From: an uncultured Planctomycetales bacterium
GTDB lineage: Bacteria; Planctomycetota; Planctomycetia; Pirellulales; Thermoguttaceae
Length of the DNA stretch: 64,000 nucleotides
Reading direction: 5' to 3'
Assembly (NCBI GenBank): GCA_937889015.1
Contig: CALARR010000103.1
Span: 1-64,000, forward strand
The position numbers and the translations under genes were made by a program. Every line of letters starts with the position of its first letter. The stretch's first letter is position 1. This document shows, piece after piece, positions 24,609-33,935 of the stretch. The notes under the pieces were generated by a model that saw only the letters and a program-made list of their open reading frames with translations, was not told the origin of the DNA and made no database searches.

Positions 24609-27325
24609 CGCTTGGCCTCCTCGTTCTTGGCCGCCTCGTGTTCCTCGGCCGGTGCGGCCGCATCGGCGGGCGGCAGCCACTCGGGCTGGCGCGTGAGGAC
24701 CGTCAAAAACCATCGCCAGAAATAGGCGTTGTGCCGCGCGCCGCGCACCGGCTCGCCGTCCGCCCGCTCCAAGAACCGGTTCAGGGCAAACCGCGAATCG
24801 CCGATCACCGCCAACTGCCCCTTGCCCACCGCACGCGAGGCGATCAGCGGATCACCGTTCGAATCCCGCACGTGAGCGGTCCACCGCCCGTCCTCCACCG
24901 CCAAGGGCCATGCCGCGTAGAACAAAGCCATCGCCTCGCGCCCGTTCCTGTTCAAGTATTGGCCAAAGGCGCAGCCCACCGGCTCCGGCTCCGGCTCGCT
25001 CGGATCCAGACCGGCCGGCGAACGCGGAATCGTCAGCCCATACTCGGCCAGCAAGCTCTCGCTCCCCGCCGCATCCTCCGCCCCCGCGCTCAACAGCACC
25101 ACCCCCCCTTGCTCCATGAACTGCCGCACCGTCTGGCGCTCGCGCTCCGTGAACGGCCGCGCCGGGGCGATCGAAATCAGCAATCCGGCTCGCTCCAGAC
25201 GCGCCGCGCTGCACTCCGGCAGCAGCAGCGGCAAGTAGCCGTTGCGCATCAGGGTCAACACCAGCCCCGTGATCCCGCGCGCCCCCCAGTCCAGCCCCGT
25301 GTAGGCCTCCCAATGGGACGCGTCGATATAGGCCACCCGATTCGGCTTGCTCGCACGTCCGTCGGGCAATACGGCGGCGCCGCGCGCGTTGAACTCCAGA
25401 ATCAGCGCCACCGCACAGCCCAGAACCACTGCCGCCGCGCCCACGCGCAGCGGTTCAAAATGCACTAACAGCAGAAACCCCAGCCCTGCCAGCAATGCCA
25501 GCCCCAGCACCTGACGCCAGGCATCGCCCGGCCCCGTCGACCCGTGCGCCAGCAAACCCAGCAGCCGGCCGACAAAGCGGAACGAACCGGGCAGGACCAC
25601 GTTGTTCAGACTGGAGGTGTTGCCCAACACCACCACGCGGCCCGCCCCGAATCGCTGCTGTGCGGCCAACACCAGGTCGCCCAAACGCTCGCCGGGCTCC
25701 CAGTGCCCCACCCCGGTCAGCACGGCGTCGCTGCCCGGATCGCTCCAGCCCCAGCGCCCCACCAACAGCGGCCGGGCCGCCCATCCCACGCGCAGCGAGG
25801 CCCCGGCCAACAGCCCCAACCATTCCGCCCGCGGCGTCAGATCGGCGTTGCACGCCGCATACGAAGTCTCCAGCGACGCGCGCCATCCGCCGACCGGCGA
25901 GAGCGCCGAATCGTTGTGGACCGCGATCGACGTGCCGGCCAGCAACTCGTTGAAGCTGCTCGCCTTACCCTCCTCCAGCACGAAGTTCTCAGCGGCGACC
26001 AAGATCGCCCCGCCGCGCGCCACAAAGTCCCACACGCGCTCGCGCTGCGCCGCGCTCCAGGGCGTGTTGGGATGAATCACCAGCAGCACGTCGGCCTGCG
26101 ACAGGTCTTCGGCCGATAGCTCCTTGGATCGTGTGAACTGTCCGCCCAGGCTTTCCACCAGGTCCGGCAGCATGCCCAGCATCCCCGCCGTCTCCTGGCC
26201 GTAGGAATCGTGCCGCGGCCGGCCCCAATCCAGCGAACTCTCCTCATAGGCCACGAACCGCTTGCCCTTCAAGTCCGTCTCGATCGGCTCCCACACCAGC
26301 AGCAAGGCCGCCGCCGCGGCCAACACCACCGGCCCCCACCGCAGCAACGCCTCATTGCGCAGCCACGTGGGAAGGCGGTGCAGCAGTCGCCGGCAGCAAC
26401 GATCCACGGTCCGTTTCGGCGGCGCCCAGTACATCACCAGTCCCGCGATCATCGCCTGCAGCATGCCCGCCAATGCCGGCAGCCCCCAAGGAAGCACGCT
26501 CCGCAGACTGTCGCCCCAGAACCACACCGGCGTCTGCTCCAGGTCGGCCTGGGGTACGGGCGGAGTCGGCGGAACCAGGGCCAGAAGCGCCTGGATCTGT
26601 CCCAGGACGTACAAATAAACCAGGTGTCCAGCCAACACGGCCCCGGCCGCGCAGACCGCACGCCTCCAGCGCGGCGAGGGCGATCCCCACAGCCAACCGG
26701 CATAGAACAAGCCACTGAGAACCAGGAAGTCCAAGCCGAAATGGCTCGGTCCCAGCCACAGCTCGCAACCCAGCAGCCGCCCCGCCAGCCAACTCCCGAC
26801 CGCCGCCACGCGATCGCTCAACAGCCAGACGACCGGAATCGTCACATAGGCCAGCCGATACAAGGCGAACCCCAACACGGCCAGGGCCGCCCACCGCAGG
26901 TCGGCGCGCACGGCGTGCGATGGATCCGCGCGATTGGGTCCGGCACCGGCCATCAACCGCGCGCCGTGCCCCGGGGCAATGCCCAGACCAACCAGCACCA
27001 GCCCCACCGCCAACACCACCAGCGGTGGATTGCCCCATCCCGTGGCCATCCCCAGCAACAGGCCGCTCGCGGCCAAGAACCACCACCAGGGAAGAACCGC
27101 TTCCGACACACGTGGTGCGGCGGTCGGCGCCAAACTGGGCCACACGGCCAGAAGCGCCGTCCCCAAGGCAGCCCACGCCACGACATTCCACAGCAGGGGC
27201 ACGCCTAAGCCCAGCGATCCGGCCCCTGCCCAGGCCGCCAGAAGGCCCGCACTCGTCGCCACGGCCACGGCCAGGGACCTCGGAAACCTATCGGTGGCCT
27301 GCGGGTTGTTCTGGATCGATTGCAT
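24605..27325 (-). CDS. very large membrane protein with two GATase1-like domains, paralogue of the next gene
   Basis: This 906-residue protein uses ATG 27325 with GTGGAAG upstream; a GTG directly after the preceding stop is the alternative. It has about nine N-terminal membrane helices (1-340), a soluble region with a GATase1/DUF4350-like pattern (DVLLVIHPNTPWSAAQRERVWDFVARGG, GRVVVLGNTSSLNNVVL), a membrane pair near 615-660 and a second soluble region (LLISIAPARPFTERERQTVRQFMEQGG, GQLAVIGDSRFALNRFLE). The same architecture recurs in the downstream gene, so the pair arose by duplication and may form a heterodimer. The tail is glutamate/alanine-rich. Function unknown. Confidence 0.65.
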   Translation of the reverse strand: MQSIQNNPQATDRFPRSLAVAVATSAGLLAAWAGAGSLGLGVPLLWNVVAWAALGTALLAVWPSLAPTAAPRVSEAVLPWWWFLAASGLLLGMATGWGNPPLVVLAVGLVLVGLGIAPGHGARLMAGAGPNRADPSHAVRADLRWAALAVLGFALYRLAYVTIPVVWLLSDRVAAVGSWLAGRLLGCELWLGPSHFGLDFLVLSGLFYAGWLWGSPSPRWRRAVCAAGAVLAGHLVYLYVLGQIQALLALVPPTPPVPQADLEQTPVWFWGDSLRSVLPWGLPALAGMLQAMIAGLVMYWAPPKRTVDRCCRRLLHRLPTWLRNEALLRWGPVVLAAAAALLLVWEPIETDLKGKRFVAYEESSLDWGRPRHDSYGQETAGMLGMLPDLVESLGGQFTRSKELSAEDLSQADVLLVIHPNTPWSAAQRERVWDFVARGGAILVAAENFVLEEGKASSFNELLAGTSIAVHNDSALSPVGGWRASLETSYAACNADLTPRAEWLGLLAGASLRVGWAARPLLVGRWGWSDPGSDAVLTGVGHWEPGERLGDLVLAAQQRFGAGRVVVLGNTSSLNNVVLPGSFRFVGRLLGLLAHGSTGPGDAWRQVLGLALLAGLGFLLLVHFEPLRVGAAAVVLGCAVALILEFNARGAAVLPDGRASKPNRVAYIDASHWEAYTGLDWGARGITGLVLTLMRNGYLPLLLPECSAARLERAGLLISIAPARPFTERERQTVRQFMEQGGVVLLSAGAEDAAGSESLLAEYGLTIPRSPAGLDPSEPEPEPVGCAFGQYLNRNGREAMALFYAAWPLAVEDGRWTAHVRDSNGDPLIASRAVGKGQLAVIGDSRFALNRFLERADGEPVRGARHNAYFWRWFLTVLTRQPEWLPPADAAAPAEEHEAAKNEEAKR

Positions 27326-27337
27326 ACTTGCTTCCAC

Positions 27338-28324
27338 TTAGTTTGTCGGCGTGGCCCCAGGCACATGGCCGGGTTGGCCTCCTTCATAAACACTGCACTC
27401 CAGCCACACCGGGAGGTGTTCCGTAATCTCCACCGCCTCTTGGATCGTGAGATTGAATTCCCGGACCAGGTCCACCACGCCCCACCGGCCCGTAAACTCG
27501 GCCGTCGCTCGACGGCTGAGGAGGATGTTGTCGGCACACAGCGTGCCGCGCGTCGTGGTCGGCACACCCTCCACGACATGAACCAGATTGAGCGACTCCT
27601 CCAACTGCCGCAAGGGGTGCTCTTCGAGATTGAACGTCCCCAACATCAGCACGTCGTCCTCGTTGCGGCCATCGTCGCGAACGGCACGGTACACGTCGTC
27701 CAACAACTCGGCCTCCTCGTTGGGCCGGCGCGGATCGGACGCCACGGCGACCAGCGTGAAGGTGAAGGCCTCGGCGGCCGACGGACCCTTGGCTCGAAAT
27801 ACGCCCACCAGCGGCTTGCAGCGAAAGTGCCGGGCCGGATCGGCCACCGCGAAGACCATCGAGCGATCGACCTCGATGATCGAACGATCGAAGACGAACG
27901 CCGCGTAACGCTCGACCGCCTCAAGCTGCACCGTCTGCGGCGCGGCATAGTCGAAGGACCGCTTGGAAACCGCTTGCGCCTGTTCGATCAGTCGCACCAA
28001 CAGTCCCTGGTTGCCGGCGCGCATGTCCGGAATGGCAATCAGATCGAATCGCGCCAAGACCTGCCCCAGCACTTCCCGCACGCGCGGCTGCGCCAGCTTG
28101 TTGGCGTCGAGGGTCTCCAAGTTCAATACGGCCAGCCGGAAGGTCTGCCGGCTCGGGACCTTCGGCGCCGGCGCCGGTGCGACCGGAACGCCCGCGCCCG
28201 CCGGAGCCCGACCGGGAAAGATCCCCAGTTGCTCGATTCCGGGCAGGTTATATTTCTGCGCCACATACCAGCCGCCGGCGGCCAGCCCCGCCAGCAGCAC
28301 GAAGATGATCAGGAATCTGGGCAT
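27338..28324 (-). CDS. membrane-anchored endonuclease/exonuclease/phosphatase-fold protein
   Basis: This 328-residue protein starts at ATG 28324 behind GGAGGAG. One N-terminal membrane anchor (FLIIFVLLAGLAAGGWYVA) is followed by a proline/alanine linker and an EEP (DNase I-like) domain from about residue 75: LAVLNLETLD, RFDLIAIPDMR, FVFDRSIIE, DVLMLGTFNLEE and the late region TTRGTLCADNILL. Classical active-site signatures (QE, GDFN, SDH) appear altered, as TFNLEE and TEHLPV show, so nuclease activity is doubtful. It is the first gene of a three-gene operon with the two large membrane proteins; 12 bases separate it from the next ATG. Confidence 0.65.
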   Translation of the reverse strand: MPRFLIIFVLLAGLAAGGWYVAQKYNLPGIEQLGIFPGRAPAGAGVPVAPAPAPKVPSRQTFRLAVLNLETLDANKLAQPRVREVLGQVLARFDLIAIPDMRAGNQGLLVRLIEQAQAVSKRSFDYAAPQTVQLEAVERYAAFVFDRSIIEVDRSMVFAVADPARHFRCKPLVGVFRAKGPSAAEAFTFTLVAVASDPRRPNEEAELLDDVYRAVRDDGRNEDDVLMLGTFNLEEHPLRQLEESLNLVHVVEGVPTTTRGTLCADNILLSRRATAEFTGRWGVVDLVREFNLTIQEAVEITEHLPVWLECSVYEGGQPGHVPGATPTN

Positions 28325-28654
28325 GCTTCTGTCTCCTCCTTGGCCCCCCCGGGACTCGCGTGTCCGGGCTCCTCCGCGACTGTGCCCCCAAATCGCGCCT
28401 GGAAGCCCCACGCCGGCCTGCTGCGACTTCCCACGGACGCAAGGGCGATCGGCCTGGACCTATGCCCGGCCGTGGCCCGACCCCTGCACACGCCGACACC
28501 CCCGCCTGCCGGCCAAGTCCCTACAATCGGCCAGGCCAGCGCGCAGCGCGCACTCCAAACCCACCCATCCAGGTTACGCGCAGATTGTTCCCCCGTGCAG
28601 GCGACTCGTATACTAAAAGGAAGCGATGGAAGTGGCAATACGGAGAACGAGGCG
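28325..28654. other. divergent intergenic region
   Basis: This 330-base region separates the divergent genes at 28324 and 28655 and should hold both promoters. I see no clear promoter consensus, repeat or hairpin. The sequence GTATACTAAAAGGAAG near 28608-28622 is the best candidate -10 (TATACT) for the plus-strand gene. Confidence 0.3.
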
Positions 28655-29875
28655 ATGCGCCCATTTCGACTGCTGCTCGGCCTGGCCCTGGCCCTGCTGA
28701 CGATCTGTGTCCCGCCACCGGTCCGGGCCGACGTCTTCGTCTTGGCCAACGGCGAACGCGTGCAGGGCGAACTGCTCAACCCCGACGAGTCGCCGCGCAA
28801 GACCTTCGTCATCAAGACTACCTCCGGCGTCACCGTGACGCTGCAGCGCGCCCAGGTGGACCAGGTGCTTCATCCGCGCCCCGCCGAAATCGAATACGAC
28901 AAGATCCACCACACCTACCCAGACACGCCCCAGGGCCAGTGGGATCTGGCGGCCTGGTGCCTGAAGCAGAACCTCCTCTCCCAACGCAAGGTCCATCTGG
29001 AACGGATCATCGAGTTGGACCCCGATCACGCCGAAGCGCGCCGCGCGCTGGGCTACATCAAGTCCGAGGGTCAATGGACGACCCACGAAGCACTGATGAA
29101 ATCCCGCGGCTATGTCTACTTCCGCAACCGCTGGATGCTGCCCCAGGAACAGGAAGTGATTCTGAACCGCGAGAAGCTCGATCGGGCGGAAAAGGAGTGG
29201 ATCCAGAAGATCGAACGCTGGCAGGACGCGCTGGGAGGCGACAAGGAACGGGCCGCACGCGAAGGCATCGACAGCATCAACGACCCGCTGGCCGTCCGCG
29301 CGCTGACCGCCGTGCTCAAGAACGACAAACGCACTTCCGCACGCATCCTCTTCATCCAAGCCCTGGCCCGGATCAATACCCCCGCCGCCATGAAAGCCCT
29401 CGCCGTCTGCTCCATGGAGGACTCGGTGGAAGAGGTGCGACTGACTTGTCTGGACTATCTCAAGAAAGAGAAGCGTCCTGACATCGTGGCCTACTACGTC
29501 GGCCAACTCAAGAGCAAGGACAACAAGATGGTCAACCGGGCGGCGGAATGCCTCAGCCACATGAACGACCGCTCCGCCGTCGCCCCCCTCATCGACGCCC
29601 TCGTGACCACGCATAAATTCAAGATCGTCACCGGCAACAGCAACCCCGGCAGCGTCAGCACCCAATTCGGCAAAGGGAGCACCGGAGGCGGTGGCGGTGG
29701 TATGTCGGTCGGCAGCGCCCCGAAGATCTTCAAGCAAGACATGCGCAACCAGTCGGTCCTCGACGCGCTGGTCATGCTCAGTGGGGGGGCCAACTACACT
29801 TACGACATCAAGGCCTGGAAGTCCTGGTACGCCGCCCAAAAGCCCCGCGAGGCGGTCGACGCGCGCCGCAACTGA
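28655..29875 (+). CDS. secreted HEAT-repeat protein
   Basis: This 406-residue protein starts at ATG 28655 and opens with a signal peptide (LLLGLALALLTICVPPPVRAD). Residues 27-75 form a small beta domain (VFVLANGERVQGELLNPD) common in planctomycete envelope proteins. A helical region with one TPR-like unit follows, then HEAT repeats at about 205-325 (DPLAVRALTAVLKNDKRTSARILFIQALARI). A glycine-rich linker (STGGGGGG) precedes a C-terminal segment. HEAT arrays serve in protein binding, so this is likely a scaffold or quality-control protein in the periplasm. Confidence 0.7.
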   Translation: MRPFRLLLGLALALLTICVPPPVRADVFVLANGERVQGELLNPDESPRKTFVIKTTSGVTVTLQRAQVDQVLHPRPAEIEYDKIHHTYPDTPQGQWDLAAWCLKQNLLSQRKVHLERIIELDPDHAEARRALGYIKSEGQWTTHEALMKSRGYVYFRNRWMLPQEQEVILNREKLDRAEKEWIQKIERWQDALGGDKERAAREGIDSINDPLAVRALTAVLKNDKRTSARILFIQALARINTPAAMKALAVCSMEDSVEEVRLTCLDYLKKEKRPDIVAYYVGQLKSKDNKMVNRAAECLSHMNDRSAVAPLIDALVTTHKFKIVTGNSNPGSVSTQFGKGSTGGGGGGMSVGSAPKIFKQDMRNQSVLDALVMLSGGANYTYDIKAWKSWYAAQKPREAVDARRN

Positions 29876-30242
29876 CACGCCCCGCCGAAGCCGCTCGCTC
29901 TTCCCTAACGCGCAAGGTCTGCCACGCGCCGCGCGCACCAGCCGCATCGGACTTCGACCGCCCAACCCCTGCGCTGATCGCCACACGGCCCTGGCGGCCT
30001 GGGGCCCGATCCGAAAAGTCTGCCCCGGCCCTACATCCGTGCGGCGATTCTCTTCCACTGCCCGCTCTGCGCGCCGCGCGCACCGCAACGCGTCAATTGT
30101 CGGACGCCATCGTCCGATGACTCACTTGGGCCGTGTGCGCTGGTAGCCTGCGCGCCCCCGGGGAGTTTCCGTATCCCAAACAGACCGCTCGCACTGCAAA
30201 CTCACCGCATCTCGCCTCTTTCCGTCCGATTGGAGTAAGATC
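29876..30242. other. intergenic leader before the porin gene
   Basis: This 367-base region is without a convincing gene. It contains a short hairpin, TCGGACG-CCAT-CGTCCGA (30098-30115), that lacks a T-tract, and the ribosome site TTGGAG before the porin start. Confidence 0.35.
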
Positions 30243-31586
30243 ATGAAGATCACGCAGGTAGTGCTGTCGGCCCTGATGCTGGGGTCGACGGGCCTGGCCC
30301 TGGCGGCCAACGAAGGCGCCCTTCAGCCCCTGGCCTACGAGTCCCGCGAGTATCTCACCTTCGATGCCCCCGCCGCCCAGAACGCCCCCGCCCAGGCCGC
30401 CGCTCCGCAGTACGAAGGCTGCTATGGCTGCACAGGCAGCTGCGCCGCGGCCTGCTCCGCACAGCCCTGGACCCTCCCCCAACCCTGCATCCTCCAGCAG
30501 CATCGAATCAAGGTCGGCGGCTGGGTCGAGCAAGGCTACACGTACAACGCGCGTAAGCCGTCCGATCATTTCAACGGGCCGGTGGCGACCAACGACCTGG
30601 CCGACGAGTACCAGTTGAACCAGACCTGGCTGTTCTTCCAGCGCGCCGCGCAGACCAACGGCTGCGGTTGGGACTGGGGCGGGCGTGTGGACCTGGTCTA
30701 CGGCACCGATTGGCGGTTCGGCAAGTGCCTGGGCCTGGAAGATCGCATCGACAGCCCGGATCACTTCTACGGCATGGTCATCCCCCAGTTCTACTTCGAG
30801 GTGGCCTACAACGACCTGTCCGTGAAAATGGGCCACTATGCCACGCGCTTCGGCTACGAAATGATCCCGGCGCCGGGCAACTTCTTCTACTCCCACTCCT
30901 ACGCCATGTGCTACACCGAGCCGATCCTCGTGACCGGCGTCGAAGCCGACTACAAACTCTCCGACAACTGGCTGGTCATCGGCGGCTTCAACCGCGGCTG
31001 GATGATGTTCGAGGACTACAACGAACAACTCGACTTCCTCGGCGGCCTGAAGTGGAGCAGCGACGACAAGGAAACCACCCTCTCCTACGCCGTGACCACC
31101 GGCGCGCAGGATGTGGCCGGCAACAACAACCGCTATGCCCACGCCATCGTCTTCACCGAACAGGTCTCCAGCCGCCTGCTCTACGTCCTGCAGCAGAACT
31201 ACGGCCTGGAGAAGAACGGCGTCACCGCCACCGGCGCCGACGCCCAGTGGTACGGCCTCGACCAGTACCTGATCTATAAGCTCAACTCCTGCTGGTCCGC
31301 CGGCCTGCGCATGGAATGGCTCCGCGATGCCGACGGGACACGCGTGGCGGGCATCGGCAACTGGATCGGTTCCGACAAGGGATGGCAGGGCTATGGCTTC
31401 GCCGGCGACTTCTACGAAGTCAGCGCCGGCCTCAACTGGCGCCCGCATCCCAACCTCGTCCTGCGGCCCGAACTGCGTTGGGACTGGTACAACGGGCCGG
31501 CCAATCCCGACGGCGACTTGCCTTTCGACGACGGCACCGCCAAGAACCAGTTCCTGGCCGCCGTGGACTTGATCGTCACCTTCTGA
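30243..31586 (+). CDS. outer-membrane beta-barrel porin of the BBP2 type
   Basis: This 447-residue protein has a signal peptide (MKITQVVLSALMLGSTGLALAA), an alanine/proline and cysteine-rich linker (CYGCTGSCAAAC, about 57-80) and then alternating amphipathic strands to a terminal phenylalanine (VDLIVTF), the classic outer-membrane insertion signal. Blocks such as HRIKVGGWVEQGYTYNA, FYFEVAYNDLSVKMGHYATRFGYE and WRPHPNLVLRPELRWDWYNG match the OmpL-like putative porin family (BBP2) seen in planctomycetes. It likely admits small solutes, such as oligosaccharides, across the outer membrane. A strong hairpin follows the stop. Confidence 0.82.
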   Translation: MKITQVVLSALMLGSTGLALAANEGALQPLAYESREYLTFDAPAAQNAPAQAAAPQYEGCYGCTGSCAAACSAQPWTLPQPCILQQHRIKVGGWVEQGYTYNARKPSDHFNGPVATNDLADEYQLNQTWLFFQRAAQTNGCGWDWGGRVDLVYGTDWRFGKCLGLEDRIDSPDHFYGMVIPQFYFEVAYNDLSVKMGHYATRFGYEMIPAPGNFFYSHSYAMCYTEPILVTGVEADYKLSDNWLVIGGFNRGWMMFEDYNEQLDFLGGLKWSSDDKETTLSYAVTTGAQDVAGNNNRYAHAIVFTEQVSSRLLYVLQQNYGLEKNGVTATGADAQWYGLDQYLIYKLNSCWSAGLRMEWLRDADGTRVAGIGNWIGSDKGWQGYGFAGDFYEVSAGLNWRPHPNLVLRPELRWDWYNGPANPDGDLPFDDGTAKNQFLAAVDLIVTF

Positions 31587-31616
31587 CGAACCGTCCGGCC
31601 ACTTCTCGATTCACGA

Positions 31617-31652
31617 TCCGGGGCGCGAACCGTTCGCGCCCCGGACCCTTTC
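31617..31652 (+). terminator. strong hairpin terminator after the porin gene
   Basis: TCCGGGGCGCGAAC (31617-31630) is the perfect complement of 31632-31645, giving a 14-bp GC-rich stem with a minimal loop, followed by CCCTTTCTT. It lies 30 bases after the porin stop. Confidence 0.75.
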
Positions 31653-31746
31653 TTGATCTTGGCCTTGTGGATGCCCCGCGCGCGACCGGCGGCGGCCCGA
31701 GCCGATGGCCCCCCATCACCCAGCCCGGACTATTCACGGCTCCCTT

Positions 31747-31807
31747 GAAGCCTGAAGCGCAAGCGAAGGCAGAATCACGAGTTTCCCTCGCTTGCGCTTC
31801 GGGCTTC
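31747..31807. repeat. inverted pair of the GAAGCCTGAAGCGC repeat
   Basis: The left arm (31747-31769, GAAGCCTGAAGCGCAAGC...) and right arm (31786-31807) are near-perfect complements and form a hairpin of over 20 bp with a 16-base loop. The same unit occurs singly or in tandem at 33840-33862 and 37033-37098. Confidence 0.8.
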
Positions 31808-31842
31808 GATCGCGCAGTCTGTTTTGGAACGTCCTGGGCCAT

Positions 31843-31922
31843 AAGGACCTATCCCATAACCGCCCCAGCCCGGCCGGGCGGCCCAGCAGGACTGAGCAGC
31901 CGACAGGTTTTGGGACCGGCCC
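31843..31922. repeat. ~80-bp palindromic element, copy A
   Basis: The left end AAGGACCTATCCCATAACC and right end GGTTTTGGGACCGGCC are imperfect complements. The core holds CCCGGCCGGGCGGCCC and GCCGACAGG. It is a member of the five-copy family at 35198, 39390, 43212 and 44431, and is intergenic, directly followed by a segment shared with the SUMF1-like gene. Confidence 0.8.
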
Positions 31923-31924
31923 TA

Positions 31925-32028
31925 TTGCGTCTCAGGTAAGTAATGCCGTGAGGCCGACCATCGGGAGGCCGGTTGTTCAGGGTAACGGCCGGGACAGCGA
32001 CGACATTTCTTTTCTGACACTCAATAAA
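31925..32028 (+). pseudogene. fragment homologous to the N-terminal part of the SUMF1-like gene
   Basis: About 104 bases align without gaps of note to 43418-43520, inside the SUMF1-like gene. The same reading frame gives QVSNAVRPTIGRPVVQGN followed by GRDSDDISFLTLNK and a stop, against QASDAARPTVARPVLQGN and APDSDDIAALTTTK in the gene. Both copies follow a copy of the 80-bp palindrome. It is either a remnant of a deleted paralogue or a mobile segment that a gene has absorbed. Confidence 0.6.
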
Positions 32029-32178
32029 TAGTCCGGGCCAGGCGCGTTGGCTGCTCCGGGTGGCTTGTCCAGCAGCGAGTTGGGGGCCACGGCTGGCCGT
32101 GTCCCGCAGTGCAGCCGGCACGGTAAGACAGACCACAGGCTCCCAGACGCATTCGCGTGGATGGATTGACGTGCCGCG

Positions 32179-33453
32179 TCAGATGCCCGCGCGACCGCGC
32201 GGCCACAAGCCCCACCGCTCACTGAGCGCGGTGATCGCCACGCGGTCTTCCAGGTTCGGACGGAAGATGGTCAGCACCAGCAGCGGCAGATACCAGGCCA
32301 TGTACAGTCCGCCGCCGTTGGCGTGCCAGAACTGCGTGCCCAGCATCACGGCCGCCGAGCAACTCAGAAGCGTCCCCAAGTTCTTCTGCGCCGGCCACAG
32401 GGCCAGGCTGCTGCACAAGGCCACAAAGGCCGCGACCACCGGAATGCGATACGCCGGCTCGTGATACTGCCAGAACCCGCTGGGATGGCTCCAACCGAAC
32501 ATCTCCAGGAATTGCCCCCAGAAGACATCCAGCTTGCTGGACGTGAAGGCCAGCACGAACAAGACCACCAGCACGATCCACATCACCACCAGCCCCGCGC
32601 TGAAACGGATCAACCCCCGCCGCCAATAGAAACCGCACCACAGCGGCAGCAGGAACAGCGGATAGTAGATCACGCCCACGGCCAGCCCCATCAGAATGCC
32701 CGCCACCATCGGCCGGCGATAGGCGGCCACCGCCCACACCAAGAACGCGGCCGGCAGCACGTGGTCCACCTCGCCCGTCATCTGCGCCGTGTAGGGCAAC
32801 AGCAGGTACAGCGAGGCCGCCGCCACGCCCGTCTCCACGTTGTCGAAATGCCGATAGCCGATCAAGGCCATTCCGATCACGATCGCCAGGTGCGCCAGAA
32901 TGGCGATCGTCCGCGTGGTCGCCTCCTGGATCAGGCCGCGCTGCGACGCCTCCTCCGCGCCCCCCTGCTGGCCGGACACGATCGCCTGGCTGGGCAGCCG
33001 CGCCGCCACGAAGAACAACGAATAGCCCGGCCCGTGCGGTGTGAACGAACCGTGCTCGCGCACGCCGCGCTGCTCGGATTGCCGCGCCGCTTCCAGGCTC
33101 GGCGTGCCCGTGAGCACGTTCGTAATCAAGAACACCAGCAGCGCTACGCCCGTGAACGTCAGCCCGTCTGCCGTCAGATTGGGCTCCAGCAGCGGACGGC
33201 GAACCATCACCGGATCCACCAACAGCCGCACCAGGAAGAACCCGCCCACGCTGAACAGCCACACATAGCCCAACTGCTCCAGGCCGTGCCCCACCAGCAG
33301 CAGCCCCGGGGCAAACGCGATCAAGCCCACCAGGTCCAGGTTCCGCACGCTCCAAAAACGACGGAACTTGAAGTAGATCCCGATCGTCAGCAACGACGAG
33401 AGATACACCCACGTCGTTGGGTTCATCGAGTATTCAAACAGGATCTTCCGCAT
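32179..33453 (-). CDS. polytopic membrane protein, GT87/DUF2029-like
   Basis: This protein is about 424 residues if begun at ATG 33453 (MRKILFEYSMNPTTWVYLSS). A GTG 87 bases upstream and an ATG 30 bases downstream are alternatives, and none has a strong ribosome site. About ten membrane helices and the long loop after the fourth resemble the GT-C fold of GT87 mannosyltransferases. That family uses polyprenyl-phosphate sugars on the outer face of the membrane. The catalytic aspartate pair is not clear to me (GEVDHVLPAAFLVW is a candidate loop). Monocistronic. Confidence 0.6.
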   Translation of the reverse strand: MRKILFEYSMNPTTWVYLSSLLTIGIYFKFRRFWSVRNLDLVGLIAFAPGLLLVGHGLEQLGYVWLFSVGGFFLVRLLVDPVMVRRPLLEPNLTADGLTFTGVALLVFLITNVLTGTPSLEAARQSEQRGVREHGSFTPHGPGYSLFFVAARLPSQAIVSGQQGGAEEASQRGLIQEATTRTIAILAHLAIVIGMALIGYRHFDNVETGVAAASLYLLLPYTAQMTGEVDHVLPAAFLVWAVAAYRRPMVAGILMGLAVGVIYYPLFLLPLWCGFYWRRGLIRFSAGLVVMWIVLVVLFVLAFTSSKLDVFWGQFLEMFGWSHPSGFWQYHEPAYRIPVVAAFVALCSSLALWPAQKNLGTLLSCSAAVMLGTQFWHANGGGLYMAWYLPLLVLTIFRPNLEDRVAITALSERWGLWPRGRAGI

Positions 33454-33935
33454 GAGCTGCGCGAACCCAACGAGAAGCGGACAGCGAACCGAGTTCAACT
33501 CAAGGGGGACGACCCCCTCGTCACCGAAACAGGACCGCACATGTGACGGCGATATTCCTCGTCGCAGACAGCAGCGCGTGGGAAATGCGGTCAGGCTACG
33601 GTCTCAGCGGCCCCCACTGCCGGGCGTTCAGGACCATTCTCAGAATACCGCACGACCACTGATTTGCAAGTCCCCGCCCAGCCTGCCATGCACAATTCGG
33701 GGGGCCCCGCCATCTCGATCGCCCAGACCGCAAGCCGGCATTCGCTGGCGTAACACCGCACCGCAAAGCCAGCCCAGCCCACGCAGCCTGGCGCAGCTCG
33801 TGCATGCCCCAGGTGCAGGGAACGCACAGCGCGCCACTCAAGCCTGAAGCGCCAGCGAAGGCCCAAACCCCCGTAGCCCGAGCAGCAAGCACAACCCCAA
33901 CGCACGGCTCCCTTGGCCTTCCGCGCGACCTGCCG
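33454..33935. other. intergenic region with one GAAGCCTGAAGCGC repeat
   Basis: This 482-base region is without a credible gene. A single copy of the dispersed unit AAGCCTGAAGCGCCAGCGAA lies at 33840-33862. Short open frames here have compositions typical of shadow frames. Confidence 0.5.
33840..33862. repeat. single GAAGCCTGAAGCGC repeat unit
   Basis: AAGCCTGAAGCGCCAGCGAA plus GGC, the same unit as at 31747 and 37033, in the gap between the GT87-like and BRCT genes. Confidence 0.75.

Noticed and set aside
31792..32031. Possible small gene spanning palindrome copy A and the SUMF1-like fragment
   Set aside because: The translation runs through repeat DNA and has no start signal; better explained as repeat plus gene fragment.
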